Source of the DNA: Bacillota bacterium
Lineage (GTDB): Bacteria; Bacillota; UBA4882; UBA8346
Direction of reading: 5' to 3'
NCBI GenBank assembly: GCA_023435225.1
Contig: JAEYRX010000004.1
Location: 1 to 64,000, forward strand
DNA: 64,000 nucleotides
The position numbers and the translations under genes were made by a program. Below, piece by piece: positions 18,684 through 27,548 of the stretch (position 1 is its first letter; every line of letters begins with the position of its first letter). The notes under the pieces are model-generated. The model did not search any database. It was not told the DNA's origin and saw nothing but the letters and a program-made list of their open reading frames with translations.

Positions 18684-19970
18684 CTATTGAATCTGATTAA
18701 TCATTTTTGTAAATCCGGTTAATTTACTAGCTGCACGTATTTTCATTTTCTCAATAATATGTGTATATATCCCGGATGTTGTTGATAATTGGGCATGTCC
18801 TAAATTTTCTTGAATAGTTTTTAATTCTTCTCCTGCTTCTAATAACATTGTGGCATAAGAATGTCGTAATTTGTGAAAAGTCATTTCAGGTCTCCCGAAA
18901 TCTCTAAATAATTTTTTAAAATGCTTTGAAAGATAATCCGGGCGCACTGCTCTTCCGTCCTCCCAGGTAAATACATAAGTGTTATCGTCCTGCTTAATTC
19001 CTTTCGAAAACAATTCTTCTCTCTGCTGCTTTTTCCATTGCTTTAATATTTCTAAAACATCAGAAGGCACTATAATATAGCGTTTTGATTTTTCAGATTT
19101 AGGCGTCTTATTTATAGTTTTGGTCTTTTTTTCGCCTATTTTCGCATCATGATTTTTAACTATTTGTCGGACTTCCTTAACCTCAAATAGTCCACGGTTT
19201 AAATCAATTTTATCCCATTTAAAACCACATAATTCACCTAATCGAACCCCTGATCCTAAATCCGAAACACAAACTGGAAACCATCTATCTGTGCTAATAA
19301 AATCTAAAAATTTTGGTACTTCTGCAGTTTCCATATATGGTGACTCAGGCGCTTTATATTTTGCTTTTACTGATTTATCTAAAAAATCAATCGGATTATC
19401 GGGTATTTTTCGTATTTTACGCGCTGATTCCAAGGCTGAATTCATAATATGTTGAACTTTTTGAAGTGTTCGAGGTGATAAGGTTTCATCGGATGGGATT
19501 CTTTCTCCGGTTTCTTTATTTATTTTTTTAGACAATCGCTTCTTTATTCGCATTAGATTGTAAAACTCTAATAACATGTCTGGCGTAATATCTTTTAAAG
19601 GAATTTGATTCCAGTAGGGTATAATATGGACCCTGATATCACTTTCATAACTATCATAAGTTTTTGGACTAATATTGGGCTTTTCAATATGATTAAGCCA
19701 AAACATTATCCATTCACCAAACAATTGTTTTGATGGAGGATCGTAGCGACCTTTTTTAGCTAAGTCTGCTCGAATATTCTTTACTATTTCTTTAGCGACA
19801 GATTTATCAGTGGTTTCTAAGTCGATCCATGGGCGTTCACGTTTACCATTTTCGTCAATTTTACCGGTGTAATAAATAAAATAACACTTCTGGGAAGACT
19901 TCCTCTGATAAAGAATTCCTTCTACTTCATTTGTTCCACTTCTCCTTTTTACTTGCTTTTTACCTGACAC
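18684..19970 (-). CDS. int: Tyrosine recombinase / integrase of the conjugative element
   Basis: 428 residues. An N-terminal AP2-like arm-binding region precedes a SAM-like core-binding domain (about 85-190). The C-terminal catalytic domain has Arg in GVRLGELCG, HKLRHSYAT (H-x-x-R), LGHA and the nucleophile in YTHI. All catalytic residues are present, so the enzyme should be active. The start is GTG. The gene starts 2 nt after the stop of the XRE repressor gene and reads toward tRNA-Arg. Confidence 0.95.
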   Translation of the reverse strand: MSGKKQVKRRSGTNEVEGILYQRKSSQKCYFIYYTGKIDENGKRERPWIDLETTDKSVAKEIVKNIRADLAKKGRYDPPSKQLFGEWIMFWLNHIEKPNISPKTYDSYESDIRVHIIPYWNQIPLKDITPDMLLEFYNLMRIKKRLSKKINKETGERIPSDETLSPRTLQKVQHIMNSALESARKIRKIPDNPIDFLDKSVKAKYKAPESPYMETAEVPKFLDFISTDRWFPVCVSDLGSGVRLGELCGFKWDKIDLNRGLFEVKEVRQIVKNHDAKIGEKKTKTINKTPKSEKSKRYIIVPSDVLEILKQWKKQQREELFSKGIKQDDNTYVFTWEDGRAVRPDYLSKHFKKLFRDFGRPEMTFHKLRHSYATMLLEAGEELKTIQENLGHAQLSTTSGIYTHIIEKMKIRAASKLTGFTKMINQIQ

Positions 19971-19972
19971 AA

Positions 19973-20437
19973 TTATCCAACCTCACTTTCCATAGCAGTT
20001 TGTTCGTTTTTGGTTTTTTCGATAATTTCCAAGTTATCGATAAGAGCTAAAACAGTCTGTTGAGAAGCAGATGGAAGTTTACGAAATCTAAGAATTAAAT
20101 CCGCTTCTTTGGAATCTAATACAAGTATTTCGGCCGGCTCTTCTTTAAGAGTATTTACATATGTTCCAAATTCCGGTTGCATTTGATTAGTAACATCGAC
20201 ATCAGATGATTCTTCTCCAAAGAAATTTAATGGTACTCCACAAATATTTGCAATTCGGCTGAGTAAAACGTAGTTTGGATAAGTCCTTCCTGCCTCAATG
20301 TCCCCAAGATAACCACGGGAAATACCTAATTCATCCGCAAGCATTTGTTGGGTATATTTATGGCCCAATTGCTTTGATTTTTTAAACCTCGCCTCCTTGA
20401 CTTTTTTTCCTATTTCCCTCTTTGAGAATACCATCAT
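19973..20437 (-). CDS. XRE-family repressor of the element
   Basis: 154 residues. The N-terminal Cro/C1 HTH (QQMLADELGISRGYLGDIE) covers about residues 25-60 and includes VPLNFFGEE. A C-terminal helical region resembles those of ICE and prophage repressors. The start is preceded by AGGAGG; ATG at 20437 or 20434 are both possible. It forms a two-gene unit with the integrase and is divergent from the small HTH gene at 20644, with palindromic operators between. Confidence 0.88.
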   Translation of the reverse strand: MMVFSKREIGKKVKEARFKKSKQLGHKYTQQMLADELGISRGYLGDIEAGRTYPNYVLLSRIANICGVPLNFFGEESSDVDVTNQMQPEFGTYVNTLKEEPAEILVLDSKEADLILRFRKLPSASQQTVLALIDNLEIIEKTKNEQTAMESEVG

Positions 20438-20474
20438 AAACCTCCTAACATTTCTTAACGTAATTATACGTCAA

Positions 20475-20490
20475 TGACGTAATTACGTCA
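20475..20490. promoter_or_regulatory. Perfect 16-bp palindrome, probable repressor operator
   Basis: TGACGTAATTACGTCA is a perfect palindrome in the divergent control region. Partial copies of the half-site (ACGTAAT/GACGTAA) occur just left of it and at about 20610-20619, near the other gene's start. It is the natural operator for the XRE regulators on either side. Confidence 0.65.
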
Positions 20491-20643
20491 ATATTATTTT
20501 AAAAAATGTAGTTTATTTACGATATTTAATGCTAATTGATGAATTCGAATTGATGCCTTGATATTTTCGAGTTTGTTATTTTTCCAAAATGGATTTATAG
20601 TGTATCTCATGACGTAAATAAACTGCAATTAGGAGTGAGTACT

Positions 20644-20868
20644 TTGACAATTGCAACTTTGTTTGAACATATGCAATGGAACGAAAAAATGGAAGCTCTT
20701 CGAACGATGAAAAAATGGTCACAAGATCAAGCAGCCGAAAAATGTGGGACAAATAAGAAGAATTATTGGTTATGGGCTTCCGGAAGAAGTTACCCCCGTC
20801 GAAACAGTCGTAAAGCTATTGCCTCTGCATTTGGAGTTTCGATGGAAGAGATTTTCGGAAGGGAGTAA
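20644..20868 (+). CDS. Small Cro/C1-type HTH protein
   Basis: 74 residues. The HTH covers WSQDQAAEKCGTNKKNYWLWA and the following helix, and the C-terminus IASAFGVSMEEIF is typical. TTG at 20644 is preferred because AGGAGTGAG precedes it; a GTG at 20635 overlaps that site. As the first gene of the rightward unit and opposite the XRE repressor, it is likely the Cro-like partner of the switch. Confidence 0.75.
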   Translation: MTIATLFEHMQWNEKMEALRTMKKWSQDQAAEKCGTNKKNYWLWASGRSYPRRNSRKAIASAFGVSMEEIFGRE

Positions 20869-20876
20869 TAATCGGC

Positions 20877-21089
20877 ATGCCACGTAAAAAACAACTTAAA
20901 GAAAGAGTGTATCCGGAAATTATGAACATGGGCGAGCTACGAAGTTTTCTCCGGGTGTCATATGGAACAGCAATAGTGTTAATAACCACCGGGGAGATTC
21001 CGGCAAAACATATCGGCAGAGAATGGCGGATATGCAAGCAAGATGTAATTAAGTGGATACAAACGGGAGGGAACATAAATAATGGATGA
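20877..21089 (+). CDS. Excisionase-like helix-turn-helix protein
   Basis: 70 residues with a MerR-like/excisionase-family winged helix: the pattern MGELRSFLRVSYGTAIVLITTG then IPAKHIGREWRICKQDVIKWI is typical of small DNA-binding excisionases. It probably directs excision of the element together with the integrase. It lies 8 nt after the Cro-like gene and overlaps the next gene by 8 nt, so these are co-transcribed. Confidence 0.8.
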   Translation: MPRKKQLKERVYPEIMNMGELRSFLRVSYGTAIVLITTGEIPAKHIGREWRICKQDVIKWIQTGGNINNG

Positions 21090-21318
21090 ATCGAATAACA
21101 CAATCCATGCACATATTAGAAAGCAGGACGATTATAACATTTCAACCGGTGCTCAAAATGAAAACAGGATACTTGTTAAGACCGAAAAAGGCAATCTGCT
21201 TTTGTTAATTGATAGGGAAATAGCTCTAAAGATGGCCATGGATTTAATTAAGGCGGTTACCGCTCGAATAAAGCAAGAGGTAAAGAAAGAGATTGAAACA
21301 TTAACCGACAATGATTGA
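21082..21318 (+). CDS. Hypothetical protein of the element
   Basis: 78 residues, overlapping the excisionase-like gene by 8 nt, which indicates translational coupling. It has a charged C-terminal helix (IKQEVKKEIETL) and no recognised domain. Its position in the early region of the element suggests a regulatory or accessory role. Confidence 0.6.
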   Translation: MDESNNTIHAHIRKQDDYNISTGAQNENRILVKTEKGNLLLLIDREIALKMAMDLIKAVTARIKQEVKKEIETLTDND

Positions 21319-21419
21319 CTGCCAAAAATGAACAAGGCCGGTATGTCTCACGATAATTTCATCACTATTAATGAGTCTAAGAGCTGTCTAAATCATTTGC
21401 CAACTAGGAGCCAAATGTA

Positions 21420-22334
21420 ATGTCTGACTTTTCCAAAACTATATTTCGAACGGCTAAACGGGATAATCCGTATGTGCAAATTGATAAAACAGTTTTAAAT
21501 GATGTAAGACTATCATGGAAAGCCAAAGGATTAATGGCTTTTCTATTGTCCAAACCCGACCATTGGGAGATAAATATTAGAAACCTTATCAAGCAGGCTA
21601 AGGATGGTAAAGAGGCGGTTTACTCCGGGATTAAAGAGTTAATTAAACTTGGATACATAGTAAGGGTTGAATCCAGGGATAAAGGGCGTTTTTCGCATAT
21701 TGAGTACTTAATCTTTGAAAATCCTCAACTGGCCAGTACGGCAAAGGTAGATTATTTGGCAAAAACCGACCGGACTCAACAAAATCCCATTAAAACACCG
21801 CTTCCCGGAAATCCGGATACGGTAGAACCGGAAACGGAATCCCCGGATACGGAAAACCCGCCACTAGTAAATAATGATCTTTTAGTAAGTAATGATTTTA
21901 TTAAGAAACCACTCTCAGACACAAAACCGGGAGTGACTGAGGATAAACAGGAGTTATCAATGCTTAAACCCATAGCTATAAAACTCTTTGGACAATCGAA
22001 TCAGGAGATACTTGAAAATCTATGGGAAAAAGTAAAAGAATTTAAGCTTGATCCGGTAATTGTGGAGGAGTGTATAAACCAAATAGACGCTAAGGAGATT
22101 AAGTTTAATCCTTATGGCTATTTTAAAGGTGTTTATGCAACAGCTACAACGATTGTTACCAAAAGGAAGCAGGCATTGGAAAGACAGAAGCAACTAGAAG
22201 AACAGTTAAAAGAGGATGATTCCCTTAACTCTCTTGACATGGGGGGAAAAACTACGGAAGAAATCATTGCGGATATTAAGAAAAATTTAGGGATAATCAA
22301 AAACACGGATGAAAAGGAAAAGGAGATGAATTAA
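21420..22334 (+). CDS. Winged-helix protein, replication-initiation type
   Basis: 304 residues. Residues about 10-100 form a winged helix (LSWKAKGLMAFLLSKPDHWE, then KELIKLGYIVRVE) of the type found in plasmid, phage and ICE replication or DnaD-like proteins. A Pro/Glu-rich linker lies around 130-180. The C-terminal region is helical and highly charged (ALERQKQLEEQLKED). The stop overlaps the trbF start (TAATG), so it is coupled to the transfer operon. Role as a replication initiator is inference. Confidence 0.65.
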   Translation: MSDFSKTIFRTAKRDNPYVQIDKTVLNDVRLSWKAKGLMAFLLSKPDHWEINIRNLIKQAKDGKEAVYSGIKELIKLGYIVRVESRDKGRFSHIEYLIFENPQLASTAKVDYLAKTDRTQQNPIKTPLPGNPDTVEPETESPDTENPPLVNNDLLVSNDFIKKPLSDTKPGVTEDKQELSMLKPIAIKLFGQSNQEILENLWEKVKEFKLDPVIVEECINQIDAKEIKFNPYGYFKGVYATATTIVTKRKQALERQKQLEEQLKEDDSLNSLDMGGKTTEEIIADIKKNLGIIKNTDEKEKEMN

Positions 22335-23032
22335 TGAGTACCAAGGAATTAAATCAAGCGACGAAAAGTTATAAACCTGAAGGATTTCCGGTTGTTTCCT
22401 ATGATAAAGCCAAGCACGAATGGGACGACCGGATCGGTAATTCACGGGCCCAGGCTAAAAATTGGCGGCTATGCGCGCTCGGATTGGTAGTGCTCTGTCT
22501 TTTTTTGGCTTATATCATCAACAACATCAGCAATAAAAGCAGAATCACTCCTTATGTTGTGAAACTGGGACCGGATGGCTCGGCGTTGGCAGTTGGGCCT
22601 GCCGTTGAAATGAATTACAAACCGCAAGAGCAGGAAGTTAAGTATTTCTTAAGTCAATTTGTGCAAAAAACCCGATCATTATCCCTTGATCCGGTTGTGG
22701 CCAAACAAAACTGGCTGACGGTTTATAAGTATTTAAGTCAATCCGGAACTTTTAAAATGAACCAACTGGTGCAAGACAACGACCCGTTTGCAGATTTAGG
22801 AGCACTAACAAAACAAGTTGAAGTGAATGTAATAGTTCCGCTATCAAAAAACACATACCAAGTCCGCTGGCGGGAGGATATTTACACCATCAACGGTTCC
22901 TTAAAAGAACGTTATCAGATGACCGGTATTTTTACGGTTAGTTTTGCGGAGCCAAAAACGGAAACGGAAATTCTTAATAACCCATTGGGGCTTTACATCA
23001 GTGATTTTTCATGGGGCAAAGAAGCACAGTAA
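22334..23032 (+). CDS. trbF: Conjugal transfer protein TrbF (VirB8-like)
   Basis: 232 residues. A cytoplasmic N-terminus containing YDKAKHEWDDRIGNSRAQ precedes one TM helix (about 46-66) and a periplasmic VirB8-fold domain (about 85-230). VirB8 proteins nucleate assembly of the type IV secretion channel at the inner membrane. It starts the trb cluster with a 1-nt overlap with the preceding gene. Confidence 0.88.
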   Translation: MSTKELNQATKSYKPEGFPVVSYDKAKHEWDDRIGNSRAQAKNWRLCALGLVVLCLFLAYIINNISNKSRITPYVVKLGPDGSALAVGPAVEMNYKPQEQEVKYFLSQFVQKTRSLSLDPVVAKQNWLTVYKYLSQSGTFKMNQLVQDNDPFADLGALTKQVEVNVIVPLSKNTYQVRWREDIYTINGSLKERYQMTGIFTVSFAEPKTETEILNNPLGLYISDFSWGKEAQ

Positions 23033-23076
23033 AAGTTAATGAGGCTATTTAAATATCTCAAGAGGAGGAAATACCA

Positions 23077-23871
23077 ATGAAAAAAAGCTTGGCTTTGGTA
23101 GTTTTTATTATTGTAATATGCTTTTGCACCACTGGTATCAGTGCAGATGATACGAGACTAAATATAACGGATGCAGCGGTTCAAAATGCGGCTCATGTCT
23201 ATCCCTATATGCAACATACGATTTATACAATTTATTGCCGACCGGACCGGTTTGTATCTATTGAATTGCAACCCGGAGAAAAGTTTATTTATACCGGGGG
23301 CGCTGATACGGTTAGATGGATTATTGATCCCATATTGCTGGGAAGCGGAAATATGGAACAGTGGCATGTGAATGTCAAACCAATTACCGATGATAAGACA
23401 TTATCAACCAATTTCATGATCGGTACCAATCTCCACGTCTATCATATTGAAGCTTATGTTTCAGCTCAAAATTATACCCCGATTATCTGCTGGAACTATC
23501 CCCGGGAAGAAAGCGCCGCTCTTTTACTAGCGCAACAACAGCAGCAACAAAAAGAAGAAAACAGTATTTTATTAGGCGTTTCATTATCGGAAGTTAATTT
23601 CAATTATAAAATTTACGGCAAACTTTCGAATTCAAAACCATCGTATAACTGGACTCCGGAATTGATATTCGATGACGGGAAAAAGACCTATATCAAAATG
23701 CCTGAAGAAATGGATTCCAGAGAAGCTCCGGTTCTTTTTGTTAAAGATGAGGAAAAGCTGGCGATAGTAAACTACCGGGTAAAAAACTCCTACTTTATCG
23801 TGGACCGGCTTATGGATAAGGCGGAGATGCGCAATGGTAAGGAAGTTGTCAGGATTATCCGGAAAAAATAA
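23077..23871 (+). CDS. trbG: Conjugal transfer protein TrbG (VirB9-like)
   Basis: 264 residues, with a cleavable signal peptide (about 1-23). The N-terminal half contains the VirB9 inner-layer domain (residues on IYTIYCRPDRF, then ISIELQPGEKF); the C-terminal half (about 165-262) contains PELIFDDGKKTYIKMP, the VirB9 outer-membrane core region. It forms the outer-membrane-spanning core with TrbI. The start is preceded by AGAGGAGG. Its presence implies that hosts have, or historically had, an outer membrane. Confidence 0.88.
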   Translation: MKKSLALVVFIIVICFCTTGISADDTRLNITDAAVQNAAHVYPYMQHTIYTIYCRPDRFVSIELQPGEKFIYTGGADTVRWIIDPILLGSGNMEQWHVNVKPITDDKTLSTNFMIGTNLHVYHIEAYVSAQNYTPIICWNYPREESAALLLAQQQQQQKEENSILLGVSLSEVNFNYKIYGKLSNSKPSYNWTPELIFDDGKKTYIKMPEEMDSREAPVLFVKDEEKLAIVNYRVKNSYFIVDRLMDKAEMRNGKEVVRIIRKK

Positions 23872-24032
23872 TCATATAAGCTGGAAAAAGTATAGTTATA
23901 AACATACACAGCCCAAGAACCAGCTGTGATGATGAAATTAATGAGCTTTTTTCAGCTTATAAATCAAAGGACATATGTCGCAGCATTCGGGTAATAAAGT
24001 GATGTATTACCACATATTTAGGGGGTTTTAAT

Positions 24033-25259
24033 ATGACCAGGAATAACGACTTTTCTAAATTACCAAACACTGAGGAACCTATACCGGTAGTATCTCAAAA
24101 TAACCTATTGCATCCGAAAGCGCCGGTTGTGACGGCATTTAATAAAAAAACCGCTACTTTTATCTTTTTGATACTTGGCGTAGTACTCTTTTTCACTGTT
24201 TTGGCTATTTTTCAACCGGCGAAAAAAAATAATACCGGAGGAGATGCCGGCGATGAATTAAAGTCGGGGAAAATAGGTACCAACAATATTCTACCGGATG
24301 AAATGAATAAGGTTCCGGGTACATATTCGGGTCAGGACTTTACTTCAAACTCAAATACTCAGGTTCCACTGTTGCCTTTGGAAGAAGAATTAATCCCATC
24401 AACAAACGGGAATTTTAATAATCAATTATCACCCGAGGATCAAATCAAGCAGGAAGCCCGGAAAAGCCATATTCGTTTTATAAGTTTTGACCAGCAATCC
24501 AAGAACCAAAATAAAGAAACGGCAAACTCTAAAAGCTCTGATTCCCAAATCAACGGTTACACAGCGCCCGGGATGCCGAATCTGGTTCAGGATCAAAACA
24601 GGCAAGATGAAAAACAAGCATTTCTGAATACCAATTCCACTACTACTTTCTACACCAATTCGCTGGGACTGCGGTCGCCGTTATCAAAGTTTGAAGTTAA
24701 GGCCGGATCGGTTATTCCCGTTACGTTAATAACCGGGATCAATAGTGATTTGCCCGGATATATAACGGCCCAGGTGCGGGAGAATGTCTATGATACGACT
24801 ACCGGAAGGTTTTTGCTTATTCCGCAAGGCACCAAAATAATCGGCGTTTATGATTCAAAAATAGCTTACGCTCAAAATCGCTTATTAGTTGCCTGGTCCC
24901 GTCTGATTCTTCCAAACGGCAAATCATTGGCGCTTGAAGGTATGACAGGCGCTGACACCAGCGGATACGCCGGATTAAAAGATAAAGTCAACAATCACTT
25001 CGACAAAATAATCGTCGGGGGATTATTGACCAGTCTTATGGGAGCGGGATCTAAAATGTTAAGTTCCGGAGATTCAACCACCAATCAATCATACGAACAA
25101 CTGGCTGCATCGGGAGCCGCATCCAGTTTGGCCGAAGCCGGTATCAAAGTTTTCGAAAAAAACTTGAATATCCAACCCACTATTGAAATTACACCGGGTA
25201 CAAAATTCAACATTTTTGTTGATAGGGATTTAATCCTGGAGAGTTACCAAAATAGATGA
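24033..25259 (+). CDS. trbI: Conjugal transfer protein TrbI (VirB10-like)
   Basis: 408 residues. A short cytoplasmic segment, one TM helix (about 44-63), a long disordered Asn/Ser/Pro-rich periplasmic stretch (70-200), and the C-terminal VirB10 beta-barrel with SPLSKFEVKAGSVIPVTLI and GTKIIGVYDSKI motifs. The end (GTKFNIFVDRDLIL) is standard. It spans the envelope and opens the core complex. A 161-nt gap with inverted repeats (about 23879-23891 and 23946-23958) precedes it. The gene overlaps traG by 4 nt. Confidence 0.9.
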   Translation: MTRNNDFSKLPNTEEPIPVVSQNNLLHPKAPVVTAFNKKTATFIFLILGVVLFFTVLAIFQPAKKNNTGGDAGDELKSGKIGTNNILPDEMNKVPGTYSGQDFTSNSNTQVPLLPLEEELIPSTNGNFNNQLSPEDQIKQEARKSHIRFISFDQQSKNQNKETANSKSSDSQINGYTAPGMPNLVQDQNRQDEKQAFLNTNSTTTFYTNSLGLRSPLSKFEVKAGSVIPVTLITGINSDLPGYITAQVRENVYDTTTGRFLLIPQGTKIIGVYDSKIAYAQNRLLVAWSRLILPNGKSLALEGMTGADTSGYAGLKDKVNNHFDKIIVGGLLTSLMGAGSKMLSSGDSTTNQSYEQLAASGAASSLAEAGIKVFEKNLNIQPTIEITPGTKFNIFVDRDLILESYQNR

Positions 25260-27193
25260 CTACGACTAAAGCACGTCTCTTTTCATTACTGGCAATGTTC
25301 ATCATTACGGCAGCCGGTGTTTGGATAGCAACCCAATGGGTCGCCTGTTTACTTGGTTATCAAAAAGCGTTGGGATCCGCCTGGTTTGTATTTTACGAGA
25401 GACCGATTTATCTGCCGAAGTTTTTTTACTGGTGGATTAAATACGGGAATTATGCCCCGAAGCAGTTTGATTTAGCGGCAACCGCCTTATTTTTAGTAGT
25501 TATATGCAATGTAGGGGTTATGATTATCACCGAAGTTTTTGCAGCTAAAGATAAAAAGGAACCAACCACTTACGGCTCGGCGCATTGGGCCAATGAGAAG
25601 GATATTAAGAAAATCGGCCTTTTTAACAATAACGGGGTTGTTTTGGGATTGAATCAAAAAGATGGCCGCTACCTAAGACATGACGGCCCTGAACATATCA
25701 TGGTCATGGCTCCTACTCGTTCCGGGAAAGGTGTCGGTCTGATTATTCCCACCTTGTTAACTTGGCCCCACTCGGTATTGGTTACGGACATTAAGGGTGA
25801 AAATTTCGGCATTACATCAGGTTTTAGGCAAACTCACATGAAAAACAAAGTATTAAAATTTGACCCCACTTGTATTGACGGAAGTTCGGTCCGTTATAAT
25901 CCCTTATCCGAAATCCGAATCAGAACCATGAATGAAGTAAGAGATGCTCAAAATTTGGCGGATATGATAGTCGATCCCCAGGGGACCGGCCAGTTGGATC
26001 ACTGGGATAAAACCGGATATGACTTGATTGTCGGAGTGGTCCTGCATCTGAAATATACTCTACCCAATGCAAGGTTAAAAGATATAGCTTCGTTCCTGTC
26101 CAATCCGGAAAAGACTTTTGATGAAAGTTTGGTGGAGATGATGTCCACCGTTCATGATACCTCGGGTCTGTTCCGGGAGATTTATAGGGTTGACAGTGAG
26201 ACTCATCCTATTGTAGCGGAAGCGGCGCGGGCGGTAATGAACAAAAGCGCCAATGAAAGGTCGGGAGTACTTTCAACAGCTACAGCCATCATGGGTTTAT
26301 ACCGCGACCCCATTGTGGCCTTGAATACGGAAATAAGTGAATTTGCAATTTCCGACTTAATGAATTATGAAGATCCGGTATCGCTCTATCTAGTGGTGCC
26401 TCCCAGCGATATTAACCGAACCAGACCGTTAATCCGGATGATTTTAAACCAAGTATCCCGGAGGTTAACCGAAACTATGAAATTTAAGCACGGTAAGCCG
26501 GTTGTTAATTATAAACACCGATTACTATTGTTATTGGATGAGTTCCCGGCTTTGGGGCGATTGGATGCGTTTGAGGCGGCTCTAGCTTATATTGCTGGAT
26601 ATGGCTTGAGAGCATTTCTGATAATCCAAAGTTTAAACCAGTTGTATAAAACCTATACCCAAAATAACAGCATTGTTGATAATTGTCATATCCGGATCGC
26701 TTATACACCGAATGATGAAAAAACTCCGGAATTTATCAGCAAATTGTTGGGGACCAAGACGGAGACTTATACTACCCAAACTTATCACGGGAGCCGCTTT
26801 TATGCCTGGCTGCACGCTAATACCAAAACCAGCACCACCATGCACCAAGTCGCCCGTCAATTATTGACTCCCGGGGAAATATCCCAACTACCCGCCGATG
26901 AAGAGATTCTGTTTATAGGTGGAAATGCGCCGGTGTTGGCGCGAAAGCTTGCTTATTATAAAGATAAGAATTTTGCAAGAAGATTGTTGGATTCCCCGGT
27001 TAAAAGCGACGTAATTAATGAAATATCGAATGATGTCGGCAATATGGTCCCCCGGTTAAGCATCAATCCCGTTTCTTTGAATGCTGGAGATATTGGCAGT
27101 CCGGTATTTTTGGACAAGCACCAAGATGGTTTAATTCCCAGCTATGACGTGGAAGAGATTAGTTTTGTCGAAGATGAATTTGACTTTATTTAA
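25256..27193 (+). CDS. traG: Type IV coupling protein TraG/VirD4
   Basis: 645 residues. Two N-terminal TM segments (about 8-28 and 75-95), then a TraG/TraD ATPase domain with Walker A in MAPTRSGKGVGL (about residue 151) and Walker B in LLLLDEFPALGR (about 423). It recruits the relaxase-DNA complex to the secretion channel. The first codon overlaps the end of trbI (ATGA). The C-terminal 50 residues are acidic and variable, as usual for substrate recognition. Confidence 0.94.
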   Translation: MTTTKARLFSLLAMFIITAAGVWIATQWVACLLGYQKALGSAWFVFYERPIYLPKFFYWWIKYGNYAPKQFDLAATALFLVVICNVGVMIITEVFAAKDKKEPTTYGSAHWANEKDIKKIGLFNNNGVVLGLNQKDGRYLRHDGPEHIMVMAPTRSGKGVGLIIPTLLTWPHSVLVTDIKGENFGITSGFRQTHMKNKVLKFDPTCIDGSSVRYNPLSEIRIRTMNEVRDAQNLADMIVDPQGTGQLDHWDKTGYDLIVGVVLHLKYTLPNARLKDIASFLSNPEKTFDESLVEMMSTVHDTSGLFREIYRVDSETHPIVAEAARAVMNKSANERSGVLSTATAIMGLYRDPIVALNTEISEFAISDLMNYEDPVSLYLVVPPSDINRTRPLIRMILNQVSRRLTETMKFKHGKPVVNYKHRLLLLLDEFPALGRLDAFEAALAYIAGYGLRAFLIIQSLNQLYKTYTQNNSIVDNCHIRIAYTPNDEKTPEFISKLLGTKTETYTTQTYHGSRFYAWLHANTKTSTTMHQVARQLLTPGEISQLPADEEILFIGGNAPVLARKLAYYKDKNFARRLLDSPVKSDVINEISNDVGNMVPRLSINPVSLNAGDIGSPVFLDKHQDGLIPSYDVEEISFVEDEFDFI

Positions 27194-27206
27194 GGAGGTG
27201 ATACCA

Positions 27207-27548
27207 ATGACGGAGACAGTTTCTAACCCGGAAGAGAAATTGGAACAGCTAATCGGCAAAAAAGCAAAACTAGAAAGAAGAATTAACGAAGAGAGATCAA
27301 GAATCTCGCAGGCCAACCGGAAAAAGCGTACCCGGAAATTGATTCAAATAGGCGGTCTGGCGGAAATTGCCGGACTGGGCAATCTGGACAAAGGGATATT
27401 ATTAGGAGCTTTTCTGGAAATAGCCGGGAAAGTTAAAAAGAATCCCCAACAAAGTTATGCCTGGAAACAAATCGGCGATTTTACTTTACAGAAGCGGGAG
27501 GAAGCCAGGAAAGTAACCGAACGGAAGGTGGACACAACTGATGAGTAA
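27207..27548 (+). CDS. TraD-like small conjugal transfer protein
   Basis: 113 residues. Basic coiled N-terminal region (KLEQLIGKKAKLERRINEER) then RKRTRKLIQIGGLAEIAGL, matching the small TraD/TraC family that accompanies TraG and MOBQ relaxases in Ti-plasmid-type transfer regions. It probably helps recruit the relaxosome to the coupling protein. The ATG at 27207 follows AAGGAGGTGAT. It overlaps trbB by 8 nt. Confidence 0.7.
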   Translation: MTETVSNPEEKLEQLIGKKAKLERRINEERSRISQANRKKRTRKLIQIGGLAEIAGLGNLDKGILLGAFLEIAGKVKKNPQQSYAWKQIGDFTLQKREEARKVTERKVDTTDE

